A stretch of 64,000 nucleotides of DNA, taken from positions 2,418,001 through 2,482,000 of the forward strand of contig NZ_CP036262.1 of assembly GCF_007741495.1 (NCBI RefSeq). Direction: 5' to 3'. The notes beneath the pieces were generated by a model, which ran no database searches, was not told where the DNA came from, and was given only the letters and a program-made list of their open reading frames with translations. Shown in pieces: positions 37,788 to 47,001 of the stretch (position 1 is the first letter of the stretch; the number at the start of each line of letters is the position of its first letter). The position numbers were made by a program, and so were the translations under genes. This DNA comes from Roseimaritima multifibrata (GTDB lineage Bacteria; Planctomycetota; Planctomycetia; Pirellulales; Pirellulaceae).

Positions 37788-38480
37788 ATGTCTGCGGCTT
37801 CCCCCTTTCGAATAAAAATTTGCGGAGTCAAGCGATCCGAGGATCTTGTTGCCGCTTCGGAGTCGGGTGCGGACGCGGTCGGATTGAATTTTTTCCCACC
37901 AAGTGTTCGCTACATGGACCCTCTTGGGGAACAGGCTCGTTCTTTGGCAGCCGAAGCCGAGCAGTTGGGGCTGAACGTCGTTGGCTTGTTCGTCAATTCC
38001 GATGTCGATTCGATCGCCGCCCTGACGGAACGCGTCAGGTTGACGTTTGTTCAGTTGCATGGGGATGAAACGCCCGCCGCTGCAAGCCGTTTGAGGGATG
38101 CGGGTGTCGCCGTTTTAAGAGCCGTCCGGCTGCCTCGACGGGCGCTTTCTCCAGCGGAGATCGAAGACCGGGTTGCCCCCTGGCGGGAAGTCGGAGCGGC
38201 CATTTTGCTGGACGCCGATGCCGGCTCAAGCTACGGCGGGGAGGGGGTTTCGTTGGACTGGCGATCGATTGGAGCTTGGTCGGAGCAAGCGGCCGATCAC
38301 TGGATCTTGGCGGGGGGGCTTGGTCCCAAGGATGTGTTCCGGGCAATCCAAATTGCCAAGCCGCATGGGGTCGACGTCGCATCCGGAGTCGAAGCACCGC
38401 GTGGGACCAAGGATGCGAACCTGGTGAACGCATTTTGCCTGGAGGCAGAACGTGGGCTTCAGGAACAATTTCGCCCCTAA
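37788..38480 (+). CDS. trpF: Phosphoribosylanthranilate isomerase
   Basis: The 230-residue TIM-barrel enzyme isomerises N-(5'-phosphoribosyl)anthranilate to CdRP in tryptophan synthesis. Motifs: KICGVKRSEDL with the catalytic Cys, GLNFFPPSVRY, VGLFVNSD, TFVQLHGDE, ILLDADAGSSYGG with the catalytic Asp, and ILAGGLGPKDV for phosphate binding. Other trp genes are absent from the window. It lies 87 bp before the GTG start of ahcY, so the two might be cotranscribed. Confidence 0.94.
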   Translation: MSAASPFRIKICGVKRSEDLVAASESGADAVGLNFFPPSVRYMDPLGEQARSLAAEAEQLGLNVVGLFVNSDVDSIAALTERVRLTFVQLHGDETPAAASRLRDAGVAVLRAVRLPRRALSPAEIEDRVAPWREVGAAILLDADAGSSYGGEGVSLDWRSIGAWSEQAADHWILAGGLGPKDVFRAIQIAKPHGVDVASGVEAPRGTKDANLVNAFCLEAERGLQEQFRP

Positions 38481-38567
38481 CAAAGACTTGTCAGGTCCTC
38501 TATTATGGCGTGGGTAAGAGTTCAAAAGTGCTCATCAACTACCTCCCTAAATTCTGGAGAACAAGAC

Positions 38568-39905
38568 GTGTCTCAGGTCGAAACGACTCGATTGCCCTAC
38601 AAGGTAAAGAACATTGATCTGGCCGAATTCGGTCGCAAAGAAATCAACCTGGCTGAAAACGAAATGCCCGGATTGATGGCACTACGGGAGAAGTACGGAC
38701 AGGAAAAACCTCTGAAGGGGGCACGCATCGCAGGTTGCCTTCACATGACGATCCAGACTGCCGTGCTGATTGAAACGCTGGTTGAACTTGGTGCGGAAGT
38801 CACCTGGAGCAGCTGCAATATCTTCAGCACCCAGGATCACGCTGCCGCTGCAATCGCCGCCGCTGGCATCCCTGTTTACGCTTGGAAAGGGATGACCGAC
38901 GAAGAATTCGATTGGTGCATCGAGCAGACGCTGCACTTTCCTTCGGGCGAACCGTTGAACATGATCCTGGATGACGGCGGCGACCTGACCGCCATGGTCC
39001 ATGATAAGTTCCCTGAACTGTTGGCAGAAATTCGCGGCTTGAGCGAAGAAACGACCGCCGGTGTTCATCGCTTGGATGTCTTGCACCGAACAGGCAAACT
39101 GAAAGTGCCTGCGATCAACGTGAATGATTCGGCGACCAAAAGCAAATTTGACAACCTGTATGGCTGCCGCGAATCGCTGGCAGACGGAGTCAAACGAGCA
39201 ACCGACGTTATGTTGGCTGGCAAGGTGGCTGTTGTCTGTGGTTACGGCGACGTCGGAAAAGGTTGTGCTGTCTCGCTGCAGCGTTACGGGTGCCGCGTGT
39301 TGGTAACCGAAATCGATCCAATCAATGCCCTGCAGGCTGCGATGGAAGGTTTTGAAGTGACCACGATGGAGAACGCCTGCTTGGAAGGCAATCTGTTTGT
39401 TACCACCACCGGTAACAAAGACATCATCATGGGCGAGCATTTGTCGAAGATGCCTAACGATGCAATTGTCTGCAACATCGGACACTTTGATACCGAAATC
39501 GACATCGCTTGGCTGGAAAGAGAAGTCGCTGCAGGTCGCGTTTCCAAAGAAGAGATCAAACCGGCTGACGTCGGTGCGGTCGAGCGTTACACCTTTGAAA
39601 ACGGCAACAGCGTGATCGTGTTGGCGAAAGGCCGCTTGGTCAATCTTGGATGTGCAACCGGACACCCAAGTTTTGTGATGAGCACCTCGTTCACCAACCA
39701 GGTCTTGGCTCAATTGGAATTGTGGCAACGTGCCGATCAGTACGACGTCAGCGTCCACATCTTGCCAAAACGTCTGGATGAAGAAGTCGCTCGCCTGCAC
39801 CTTGGAAAACTGGGCGTCAAATTGACCACCCTTTCGCAAGAGCAAGCCGACTACATCGGAGTGCCTGTCGAAGGACCTTACAAGCCAGACCACTATCGCT
39901 ACTAG
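38568..39905 (+). CDS. ahcY: S-adenosylhomocysteinase
   Basis: The 445-residue NAD enzyme reversibly splits S-adenosylhomocysteine into adenosine and homocysteine, completing the methylation cycle. Seen: [47 protein letters not shown] with catalytic Lys, the NAD site [26 protein letters not shown], and the terminal KPDHYRY. The GTG at 38568 has GGAGAA eight bases upstream and starts just before the family homology ([17 protein letters not shown]); the frame to 38505 adds nothing conserved. A clear terminator follows. Confidence 0.95.
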   Translation: MSQVETTRLPYKVKNIDLAEFGRKEINLAENEMPGLMALREKYGQEKPLKGARIAGCLHMTIQTAVLIETLVELGAEVTWSSCNIFSTQDHAAAAIAAAGIPVYAWKGMTDEEFDWCIEQTLHFPSGEPLNMILDDGGDLTAMVHDKFPELLAEIRGLSEETTAGVHRLDVLHRTGKLKVPAINVNDSATKSKFDNLYGCRESLADGVKRATDVMLAGKVAVVCGYGDVGKGCAVSLQRYGCRVLVTEIDPINALQAAMEGFEVTTMENACLEGNLFVTTTGNKDIIMGEHLSKMPNDAIVCNIGHFDTEIDIAWLEREVAAGRVSKEEIKPADVGAVERYTFENGNSVIVLAKGRLVNLGCATGHPSFVMSTSFTNQVLAQLELWQRADQYDVSVHILPKRLDEEVARLHLGKLGVKLTTLSQEQADYIGVPVEGPYKPDHYRY

Positions 39906-39942
39906 GCCTCACCGCCATTTAGCGTTTTGATCGAAATCAATG

Positions 39943-39976
39943 AAACTCGGGTCGCTACTTCGCGGTCCGAGTTTTT
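39943..39976 (+). terminator. Rho-independent terminator of ahcY
   Basis: AAACTCGG (39943-39950) pairs with CCGAGTTT (39967-39974) across a 16-base loop, and T continues to 39976. It starts 37 bp after the ahcY stop. Confidence 0.8.
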
Positions 39977-40408
39977 TGATGCGCCGGTCTGATTTCGGCA
40001 GCCGGTGGCGGAAAGCCAACGGCATGAGGCTTCCGTGTCGCCGTTCGCTCCGCAAAAGATGCGTTTGCGGCTGTTCTTTCGCGGGGGACGTGACGTATTG
40101 CCGGGCTGTCCACGCGCTGGCGAGCGTCGGTACGTGCCTGCCGTGGCTACCGTCACCAGACGGTGGTTCTTGCCGCATTGTCACGACGGCACTCGTCGCG
40201 GCCCCTGCGAAAGCAACCCCCGCAAATTCTGCAAACGCTGCTTTCCCGACCCAGGGCATCCCGAGCGGTTTTTTCGCGGCACAGTGGAATGTGGGCGGAA
40301 AGCTTGTTTGCTGGCGCGACCCTTTCGGTTTGTTTGGCGGTTACCTAAGCTTTGGGTTTGTCATTTGTACGGTTCGCCTCGGACCCAGCCCTTTCGGATT
40401 CTCAATCA
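39977..40408. other. Gene-free stretch with scattered repeat fragments
   Basis: About 430 bp upstream of the DUF1015 gene. It contains TTCTTTCGCGGGGGACG (around 40074), similar to the dispersed stem-type repeat seen near 53341 and 63380. Overlapping frames on both strands have no recognisable domain. Confidence 0.4.
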
Positions 40409-41740
40409 ATGCCTGAAATTCAAGCCTTCCACGGAATTCGCTACAACCTTGGTCATGTTGGTTCGCTGGCAGACGTTGTCGCCCCGCCCTACGACGTGAT
40501 CGATCCGAAATTGCAGTCTGCTTTGTATGAAAAGCATCCGGCCAATGTCGTGCGGATCATTCTGAATCGCGACGAACCGGGCGACGCGGGGGATGTTCGC
40601 TATGAACGCGCGGGTCGGTTCTTGAAGAACTGGCAGGCCGAAGGGGTACTTGAGAGAGAGGCCCACCCTGCGATCTATGTCTACCACCAACACTTTGAGT
40701 TTGCTGGCCAACATTATTTGCGGCGTGGATTCTTGGCAGGAGTTCGTTTGCAGAGATTTGGGGAAGGAAATATCTATCCTCACGAAGAAACCCATTCGAA
40801 GGCGAAAATCGATCGTTTGAAATTGACCAATGCCTGCCAAGCCAATTGCAGCCCGATCTTTGGACTCTATCCCGACGCGGAGAACGAAACGCAGTGGGTC
40901 TTGGAAGAGGTGATCGCTGGAGTGGCCGGGTTGGAGGCAACCGATTCCTTGGGTGTCAAACATACGATTTGGCCGATCATGGATGCCCAGACAATCGCCG
41001 CGGTCGCTGCCCTGATCGAAGATAAGCCGATGTTTATCGCCGACGGCCATCATCGCTACGAGACCGCCTGCAACTATCGCGACCAATTGATTGAGCAGCA
41101 TGGCCCGTTGCCAGAAGACCATCCTGCGAATTTTGTGATGACCATGTGTGTTGGAATGAGCGATTCAGGAATGATTGTTCTCCCCACCCATCGCCTGCTG
41201 CACGGGACCGAATCGTTTTCCTCTGAGGAGATCATTCGGCGTTTGGGAAATTGCTTTGATTGCCGAATTGTCGCCGAGGGGCCCGAAGGTGCGAACGAGG
41301 CGTGGGAAGAGATGGAGGTCGCCGACGAGCAAGGTCTGATCGGGCTGTATGCGACGGCCGACAAGAAGTGGTTGCTCTGTGAAGCGACCGAAGCGGCGAT
41401 GGACCGGATGGCCGAATTGGCTCCGGAGAAGAGCGAAGAATGGCGTTCGTTGGGCGTCAGCCTGCTGCACCGCTTGGTCTTTGAAGATCTGCTGGGGGCG
41501 GCAGACCATCCGAAACCAACCTACGTCCACCAGGTTTCGGAAGTGGTTGACGGATTGGAAGGAAAGGGCGAGTTCAGCGAGAACGAGTCGACCGAGCCGT
41601 TTACCTTGGGAGCCTTGGTGATGCCGGCCAGTTTGGACTTGGTTGAAATGATCAGTCTGAACCAGGAACGGATGCCGGCCAAAAGCACCTACTTCTACCC
41701 CAAATTGTTGAGTGGGTTGGTTCTGAAACCTTTGGCTTAA
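40409..41740 (+). CDS. DUF1015 family protein
   Basis: The 443-residue protein matches DUF1015: the start PEIQAFHGIRYN, then VAPPYDVID near residue 27, the central EETHSKAKIDRL, and FIADGHHRYETA. DUF1015 proteins are widespread in bacteria but their activity is not established; the family has been linked by neighbourhood to serine or D-3-phosphoglycerate metabolism in some genomes, and nothing here confirms that. ATG 40409 is the family start. A long antisense frame (41165-42022) is a shadow. Confidence 0.9.
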   Translation: MPEIQAFHGIRYNLGHVGSLADVVAPPYDVIDPKLQSALYEKHPANVVRIILNRDEPGDAGDVRYERAGRFLKNWQAEGVLEREAHPAIYVYHQHFEFAGQHYLRRGFLAGVRLQRFGEGNIYPHEETHSKAKIDRLKLTNACQANCSPIFGLYPDAENETQWVLEEVIAGVAGLEATDSLGVKHTIWPIMDAQTIAAVAALIEDKPMFIADGHHRYETACNYRDQLIEQHGPLPEDHPANFVMTMCVGMSDSGMIVLPTHRLLHGTESFSSEEIIRRLGNCFDCRIVAEGPEGANEAWEEMEVADEQGLIGLYATADKKWLLCEATEAAMDRMAELAPEKSEEWRSLGVSLLHRLVFEDLLGAADHPKPTYVHQVSEVVDGLEGKGEFSENESTEPFTLGALVMPASLDLVEMISLNQERMPAKSTYFYPKLLSGLVLKPLA

Positions 41741-41866
41741 CGGTCCGTCGGCTGAATCGGAAGCGGAGCAAGATCGTTGCCTTTCGCTCGGGGCGCGAAG
41801 TTTTTGAAGTTTATAATGGACGGTTTCCCTACGGGGGTGCTGCTGTCCGGCAATGCCTCCGAAAAT

Positions 41867-41936
41867 CTCAACCCGCTGCGTAAGCGAGGGACCGGGACCA
41901 CGGCCTGCAATCCCTCGCTTACGCAGCGGGTTGGGA
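41867..41936. repeat. REP-like inverted repeat with 22-bp perfect arms
   Basis: Bases 41870-41891 and 41911-41932 are perfect inverted copies (CCGCTGCGTAAGCGAGGG in the left arm) around a 19-base loop; a few more bases pair outside. It follows the DUF1015 gene (stop 41740) and may end its transcript. Translated, it gives NPLRKRG and PSLTQRV peptides commonly mis-called as hypothetical proteins in planctomycetes. The rest of 41741-42121 has no recognised gene. Confidence 0.85.
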
Positions 41937-42121
41937 TGACGACGGCCTGCGGGCCCGAAGAGTCCGTCGGATTCAATGCCGGGCAGGAATGCGAACCGGT
42001 TCGGCGACCGGCAATCCATCACCCATGGATTTCACGTCCTCCCGCGGAAGCCGCTTTGCAGGGCCTTTTTTCGCGGAGCGGCGGGCGACAGTCCCAGGAT
42101 TCGGCGGCAAAGTATAGCGAT

Positions 42122-42137
42122 CGTTCCGCGTGAAACA
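42122..42137. promoter_or_regulatory. parS: parS-like ParB-binding site 1
   Basis: CGTTCCGCGTGAAACA differs at three positions from the bacterial parS consensus TGTTTCACGTGAAACA. It lies 126 bp before the parA start, together with a second site. Confidence 0.6.
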
Positions 42138-42170
42138 TGCGTTGTGGAACGGTCGATCTTCGCCAATCGG

Positions 42171-42186
42171 TGTTTCACGCGAAACT
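42171..42186. promoter_or_regulatory. parS: parS-like ParB-binding site 2
   Basis: TGTTTCACGCGAAACT differs from the parS consensus at two positions (T to C in the centre and the last base). It is 49 bp after site 1 and 62 bp upstream of parA, so ParB bound here could also repress the operon. Confidence 0.7.
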
Positions 42187-42247
42187 GGCATTCTTTTACA
42201 ACGGCCTTCGCGAGTAGAATCCAGCGGTCTGTCTCATTCGAGCTCTG

Positions 42248-43009
42248 TTGCGAATCTACCCTGTGAACAAGATCCTTTGCGTTGTCAATCAGAAGGGCGG
42301 CGTCGGTAAAACGACGACGGCCGTCAATTTAGCGGCCGCCCTGGCGATGTCCGGGCAGCGGGTGCTGTTGATTGACATGGATCCTCAGTGCAACGCGACC
42401 AGTGCTCTCGGTTGCACGCCGACCGACGGGCACCCGCTGGTTCGCGATCAGCCGATCCGCGAGAGTGTGGTCGCTACGGAGATCGCCGATCTGGATCTAT
42501 TGCCAGGCAGCCGGACCTTTCATGACGTCGATCAGTTGGCGAAAACGGACGGTCCCGAAGCGGATCGTCTGAAGCAGCATCTGGGCGAAGGGGTCCACGC
42601 CTATCAATATGTCTTGTTAGATTGCCCGCCCAGTGTGGGGACTTTGACCCAGGCAGCGCTTGCTGCCAGCACCGAAGTCCTGATGCCAATCCAGTGCGAA
42701 TATTTTGCGATGGAGGGGCTGACGCAACTAATTCAGGTAATTCGGCGGGCGATCCAGCAAACCGATGGAAGACTGACCTTTGGCGGAATCCTACTTACCA
42801 TGTACGATCCCCGTCTGGAATTGACCCACGAAGTGGACCAGGAGGTCCGAGAGTTTTTTGGGGACATCGTGTTTGACACGGTTGTTCCCCGCGATGTGTC
42901 CCTTAGCGAAGCGCCCAGCCACGGCCAAAGCGTTTTCGAATACGCGCCCCGCAGCCGCGGAGCGTTCGCCTATACTCAGCTATGCATGGAGGTGCTTGAA
43001 CGTGAGTAA
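42248..43009 (+). CDS. parA: Chromosome-partitioning ATPase ParA (Soj)
   Basis: The 253-residue Walker-type ATPase has the deviant P-loop NQKGGVGKTTTAVNLAAAL at the start, LLIDMDPQCNATSALG, VLLDCPPSVGTLT and the C-terminal PRDVSLSEAPSHGQSVFEYAP, all of chromosomal ParA/Soj. With ParB and parS it moves the origin region. The start is uncertain: TTG at 42248 or GTG at 42263, which gives VNKILCVVNQKGG and is closer to the usual family start. It overlaps parB by 8 bp, so translation is coupled. Confidence 0.94.
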   Translation: MRIYPVNKILCVVNQKGGVGKTTTAVNLAAALAMSGQRVLLIDMDPQCNATSALGCTPTDGHPLVRDQPIRESVVATEIADLDLLPGSRTFHDVDQLAKTDGPEADRLKQHLGEGVHAYQYVLLDCPPSVGTLTQAALAASTEVLMPIQCEYFAMEGLTQLIQVIRRAIQQTDGRLTFGGILLTMYDPRLELTHEVDQEVREFFGDIVFDTVVPRDVSLSEAPSHGQSVFEYAPRSRGAFAYTQLCMEVLERE

Positions 43010-44072
43010 CCCAACAGGTTCAAAAGATCGTCGTTTAGGAAAAGGTTTGGCAGCCCTTCTGGGAACGCCGCTCGATGAAGATATGAGTCAGATTTCCGGT
43101 GGTGGCAATCGCCGCCCCGCAGAAAGTCCTTCGCGGTCCTCCGAAAAAGGGACCTCGTCGGCGAAATCGACGGCGTCAAACGATTCGGAATCGAAGACCA
43201 CATCCGCTCGTTCGACATCGCCCAAAAAAGAGACGCACGAATCGGGCGAGCGAAGCGTTGAGCTAAGTGTCTACGAGATTGACAACAATCCGTTCCAGCC
43301 ACGACGAGAATTCAACGAAGAAGAAATCGCTTCGCTGGCGGAAAGTCTGAAAGAACATGAACAGCTTCAGCCGGTCATCGTCCGCAAGGTCGGGGCTCGG
43401 TATCAGTTGATCAGTGGCGAACGTCGCTTGCGAGCTGCGATCCACGCCGGCTTGCCGACCGTTCGCGCGGATATCCGGGATGCCGACGATCGTTTGGTCG
43501 CAGAACTTGCGATCATCGAAAACTTGCAGCGAAAGGATCTGAATGCAATCGAAAAGGCGATGTCGTTCCGCCGCTACATCGATGAGCATCAATGCACTCA
43601 AGAAGATCTTGCCAACCGTTTGAAAATCGATCGCAGCACGATCGCTAACCTAATGCGTCTGTTGGAATTGCCAGCCGCCGTGATCGATCAGGTCAACAAC
43701 GAACGGATCTCTTCCAGCCACGCTCGAGCTTTATTGCCGCTGGGGGATGAACGTCAGCAGGTGCAATTGGGCAAGCAGATCGAAGAAGAGAAATGGAGCG
43801 TTCGAGCGACCGAACACCATGTGTCGGCATTGCTGCAGGCTGAAGACGAAGAGGAATCGGGCGTCATCCGAATGGATACGACCAAAAAGAAACGAACGGT
43901 TTCGCCTCATATCCAATCGCTTCAGCAAGACCTGCGAATGCAGTTAGGCACAAAAGTAGAAATTCGCGAGACTTCCAAAGGCCGTGGGAAAATCACCATC
44001 CATTTCTCCAGTCCCGAAGAATTCGAGCGACTGCAGCAGTTGATGGGGACCGACGCAGTCGTCGCCGCCTAA
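43002..44072 (+). CDS. parB: Chromosome-partitioning protein ParB (Spo0J)
   Basis: From GTG 43002 the product is 356 residues. It begins with RRLGKGLAALLG (the ParA-stimulating N-terminal stretch), followed by a Ser/Lys-rich linker, then NPFQPRREFNEEEIASLAESL, ISGERRLRAAIHAG (the CTPase/nuclease-fold box), ENLQRKDLNAIEKA, and a helix-turn-helix in QEDLANRLKIDRSTIANLMRLL. GGAGG at 42988-42992 is a strong ribosome site for this GTG inside the end of parA. The 48 residues further upstream in frame are parA read in another frame. The linker (about residues 25-80) is longer than in many ParB proteins. Confidence 0.95.
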   Translation: MSNPTGSKDRRLGKGLAALLGTPLDEDMSQISGGGNRRPAESPSRSSEKGTSSAKSTASNDSESKTTSARSTSPKKETHESGERSVELSVYEIDNNPFQPRREFNEEEIASLAESLKEHEQLQPVIVRKVGARYQLISGERRLRAAIHAGLPTVRADIRDADDRLVAELAIIENLQRKDLNAIEKAMSFRRYIDEHQCTQEDLANRLKIDRSTIANLMRLLELPAAVIDQVNNERISSSHARALLPLGDERQQVQLGKQIEEEKWSVRATEHHVSALLQAEDEEESGVIRMDTTKKKRTVSPHIQSLQQDLRMQLGTKVEIRETSKGRGKITIHFSSPEEFERLQQLMGTDAVVAA

Positions 44073-44877
44073 AAGCAGATACTCTTCTCAGCGGAACGGC
44101 GCAAGCCGTCCGCCAAGTGCACGGGTTCTTTGGGCATTGCAGCAGGATGGCTTGAACCCAATGCCATCCACTCTTCTTAGCAAAACGGCGCAAGCCGTCC
44201 GGCAACCGAGCAGGATTTTCGGACGCTGCGGCAGGGCGTCCTTCGCTCGGCACGTGCGAAGAAAAAGCAAAAAACTCTGGCTCCCCTCGCCCTCAAAACA
44301 AGCTCGCTTAAAACAGATTTGATATTGAATCACCTATTCGCCATCGAGTTCATTTAAATGCGACTCAAAGGCTTGTTTTGGGGGAGAGGGGCTGGGGGAG
44401 AGGGGGCCGACAGAAGCAGGCAACGGATGACATAACCGCTAGAAATGCCGGGTGTTATCTGGGCCTCCGTTGCAAAATCGCCTCGTGAAAACTCTCAGTC
44501 TGGCGTCGGTAGCTAGTGGCTGCCGTAGCTATGTTCGCCAGAGCGTGGGCAGACCGCCAATACGCACCAATCAATTTCAGGTCCACCGCGAAAGGTGACA
44601 ATCACTAAATCCACAAGCCGCGAGCCGTCCGGCAAGTGGCAGTGGGTTACGTGCTGAGGCCGGACGGCTCGCGCCGTTCCGCTAAGAGTACATATGCACA
44701 AGAGCCCGGAATTCCTGGGCTTCTAACTTGTTGCAAAAAAAATGGAAAGAATCGCCCTGATATGGGCTAACCCGCCTACCCAAAGTCGACTTGGGTTACT
44801 AGAATTCGGCCTCAATCAACGCAGTGATTGAAACAACAATAAACATTGAACTTTTGCCAGCGGTGCTGGTGGAAAAT
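44073..44877. repeat. Gene-free 800 bp with several GC-rich inverted repeats
   Basis: GGCGCAAGCCGTCCG occurs at about 44100 and 44187, and a related long stem runs from 44619-44633 to 44659-44673 (15 bp, with GAGCCGTCCGGC in one arm). A separate pair, AAAACAAGC (44295-44303) and GCTTGTTTT (44371-44379), is flanked by C-rich and G-rich runs. These look like dispersed planctomycete intergenic repeats. The small frames they create, such as 44513-44701, are not supported as genes. Confidence 0.7.
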
Positions 44878-44952
<75 letters not shown>

Positions 44953-44985
44953 CTTGTTTAGCTTGCTATCTGATAGCAAGCAGTT

Positions 44986-45010
44986 AAGCCGCCTCGTGCG
45001 GCTTTTTTTA
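44986..45010 (+). terminator. Rho-independent terminator of the tRNA
   Basis: AAGCCGC (44986-44992) pairs with GCGGCTT (44998-45004) around a 5-base loop, followed by a T run to about 45009. Confidence 0.9.
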
Positions 45011-45131
45011 TGCGCTGCCTGCTTCTGGGGCTTTTGCAAAGTAGTGCGTGTTGAGTCCGATTGCACGTCCGGTCTGTGGCTTGCTGCGTAAACGAAATTG
45101 TTTACGAAACATCTTCCGCAAGCTTGTCCTT

Positions 45132-46286
45132 TTAGGCCGCCGATTCCGAAGGCTCGGACGGATGAACTTTGATCACGACCAGCGTGACGTCGTCTTGTGG
45201 GGCGCCCGGTTTGCAGAATTTGATGATTTCCGCTAACAGGGCATCGCAAATGTCGGCGGCGGACCGGTGTCGGTTCTGGAGGATGATCCTCAGCAGGGAC
45301 GTTTTTCCGAACAGATCTCCTTGCTCTGAGATCGCTTCGTAGCTTCCGTCGGTCGGTAGGACCAGGATATCGCCAGGCGACAATTGAACCGTTTCAAGCG
45401 TCGAATAGCCCGCCTCGGGGATCAAGCCCAGCGGATAGCCGCCCGATTGAAGGGCGATGACTTCCCCCGAATCGGAAATGATCCAGACAGGATGGGCCGC
45501 TGCGGCATATTCCAGGGTGCTTCGGACCGAGTCCAGACGTCCGTAGAAGGCGGTCACGAAATGTTCACCCTGGGTATCCTCGGCGACCGCTCGATTGGCG
45601 ATCGTCAGGATTTGCCCGACCTCTTTATTCATCTGAGCACAGCTCCGCAAAATCCTGCGAGCTCCGACCATGATCAGGGCGGGGGCAAAGCCATGGCTGC
45701 TGACGTCGGCGACGACAACGTCCCAGCGTCGACGGTCGATCGGGATGAAATCAAAAAAGTCTCCACCACACTCCGACGTCGGTTCGCAGGTCGCCCCGAT
45801 GTCAAATCCACGGATCGTCGGGGGCATCGAGGGGAGCATTCGTTGCTGGATCCGGCGAGCGATGTTCATGTCGCTTTCCATCTGCATGTTCCGGCGTTCG
45901 GCCAGCAGGCGAGCTTGCCTCTCGATCGCGTACCGCAGCGCCCGGACCAACAGCGGCTGACCGACCATCGCTTTGGGGACATAATCTTGGGCTCCGGCGG
46001 CGACCGCGGATACCGCTAGTTGTTCGTCTTCGTGGCCGCTTAAGATCACGACCGGAATGTCTTTGTTTTTTTTCCGTATCGACGTGAATGTGTCCAGCCC
46101 CAAAGAATCAGGCAGGTTCAAATCTAGGATGACGACGTCGGTTCCTCGGTGATCGAGGGCCCGCAGTGCGGAATCCAGGTCGCAGACGTGCGTGACGTGG
46201 AATAAATGGCTCGAGCGAAGGTGTGCTCGAATGACCAACGCATCGGTTTGACTGTCTTCCACAAGGAGCACTTCGATATCCGCCAT
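45132..46286 (-). CDS. Response regulator with PP2C (RsbU/SpoIIE-type) phosphatase output
   Basis: From ATG 46286 the 384-residue protein has a receiver domain (acidic pair in VEDSQTD, phospho-acceptor Asp55 in VVILDLNLPDS, ILSGHEDE and the Lys of YVPKAM), a linker helix (RRNMQMESDMNIARRIQQRMLPSMP) and a PP2C-type domain with ECGGDFFDF, VVADVSSHGFAPAL and LVLPTDGSYEA. RsbU-like phosphatases dephosphorylate anti-anti-sigma factors or similar regulators. GHG-type loop is SSHG rather than SGHG, and TDGSYEA replaces the common TDGITEA, so the metal site is largely intact. The residues from 46307 to 46287 are left out because MADIEVLLVEDS is the usual start. No cognate anti-sigma gene is visible. 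Confidence 0.9.
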   Translation of the reverse strand: MADIEVLLVEDSQTDALVIRAHLRSSHLFHVTHVCDLDSALRALDHRGTDVVILDLNLPDSLGLDTFTSIRKKNKDIPVVILSGHEDEQLAVSAVAAGAQDYVPKAMVGQPLLVRALRYAIERQARLLAERRNMQMESDMNIARRIQQRMLPSMPPTIRGFDIGATCEPTSECGGDFFDFIPIDRRRWDVVVADVSSHGFAPALIMVGARRILRSCAQMNKEVGQILTIANRAVAEDTQGEHFVTAFYGRLDSVRSTLEYAAAAHPVWIISDSGEVIALQSGGYPLGLIPEAGYSTLETVQLSPGDILVLPTDGSYEAISEQGDLFGKTSLLRIILQNRHRSAADICDALLAEIIKFCKPGAPQDDVTLVVIKVHPSEPSESAA

Positions 46287-46458
46287 CGCGCACCCTACTT
46301 TCCGCAACGTTCATTGCGATTCGCTGCCCATTTCGAGGGATTTATCAGCCTGAGCCGACCATGCTCAGCAACGCATCAAGGGGAGACGGTTTTACTCCAA
46401 TCGCTACCTCTGAAGCGTGCCGGTTCATTGTACACGCATCCTCCTTGGGGAGGGGGTG

Positions 46459-47001
46459 CTAAGAGGGGCGGTATTTCGAGGCGAATTCGGCGACCACCGG
46501 ACGGAATTCGACTCGCGGATTCACGTGGGGGCGTTTGCTAAGAAGCAGGGCCTGAGCCTGAGCAGGAGAGAGGTTTCGGTATTTTATCAGCCAGCAGATT
46601 GCGACCGTTGCGCTACGTGCTCGGCCCGCTTTGCAGTGAACGTAGGTGGTGCCCCCTTGCTCTGCATGCGACTGAATGAAGTCAACGGCTTGTTCGATAT
46701 CTTCCAACCGCGGGTGGGTGAAGTCGGTCGTGGGGATATGCAGTTGCTCGATCCCGTATTTGTCGTATTCCGCGATCGGGCCGGCGTACTCTTCGCACGT
46801 ATTGACGACCGCGGTCACTCCCTCGGCAGCCATCCCCGGGACATCGCGGGCGAACGGAAAGGCCCCCACAATCAGGCTCGGATCGATCCTGCTGGACCAT
46901 TGGCGTCGTTTGAGCAGCCTGCCGTTTAGCATGTTCCACCACAGGGTTGGGTAGAAGACTGAACGAGCGTAAATCCGCTGGAGGGGCTTAGGAATCGGCA
47001 T
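46459..47001 (-). CDS. PTPMT1-like dual-specificity phosphatase
   Basis: The 180-residue protein has the Cys-based signature VHCKAGRARSATVA (Cys123, Arg129) and an upstream Asp in IPTTDFTHP as general acid (about 93). HCKAGRxRS is characteristic of PTPMT1, the phosphatidylglycerophosphate phosphatase of mitochondria; the N-terminal basic and aromatic stretch (RIYARSVFYPTLWWNML) could touch the membrane. From memory, a PTPMT1-like enzyme of Rhodopirellula baltica is reported to act on PGP, so a role in PG and cardiolipin synthesis is likely, though a protein phosphatase is possible. Its start overlaps the end of the antiporter gene by 14 bp. Confidence 0.85.
   Translation of the reverse strand: MPIPKPLQRIYARSVFYPTLWWNMLNGRLLKRRQWSSRIDPSLIVGAFPFARDVPGMAAEGVTAVVNTCEEYAGPIAEYDKYGIEQLHIPTTDFTHPRLEDIEQAVDFIQSHAEQGGTTYVHCKAGRARSATVAICWLIKYRNLSPAQAQALLLSKRPHVNPRVEFRPVVAEFASKYRPS

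Noticed and set aside
38481-38567. SAH riboswitch before ahcY
   Set aside because: The leader is short and no SAH aptamer core was recognised.
38682-39893. 403-residue antisense frame over ahcY
   Set aside because: It is a shadow of the conserved ahcY codons, with no domain and no ribosome site.
39909-40499. Overlapping proteins before the DUF1015 gene
   Set aside because: Frames on both strands lack domains, and one runs into the DUF1015 gene.
41165-42022. 285-residue minus-strand protein with NPLRKRG
   Set aside because: It overlaps the DUF1015 gene and the REP-like hairpin, the source of the peptide.
44513-44701. Small protein in the repeat region near 44.6 kb
   Set aside because: It is translated inverted repeat without a recognised motif.
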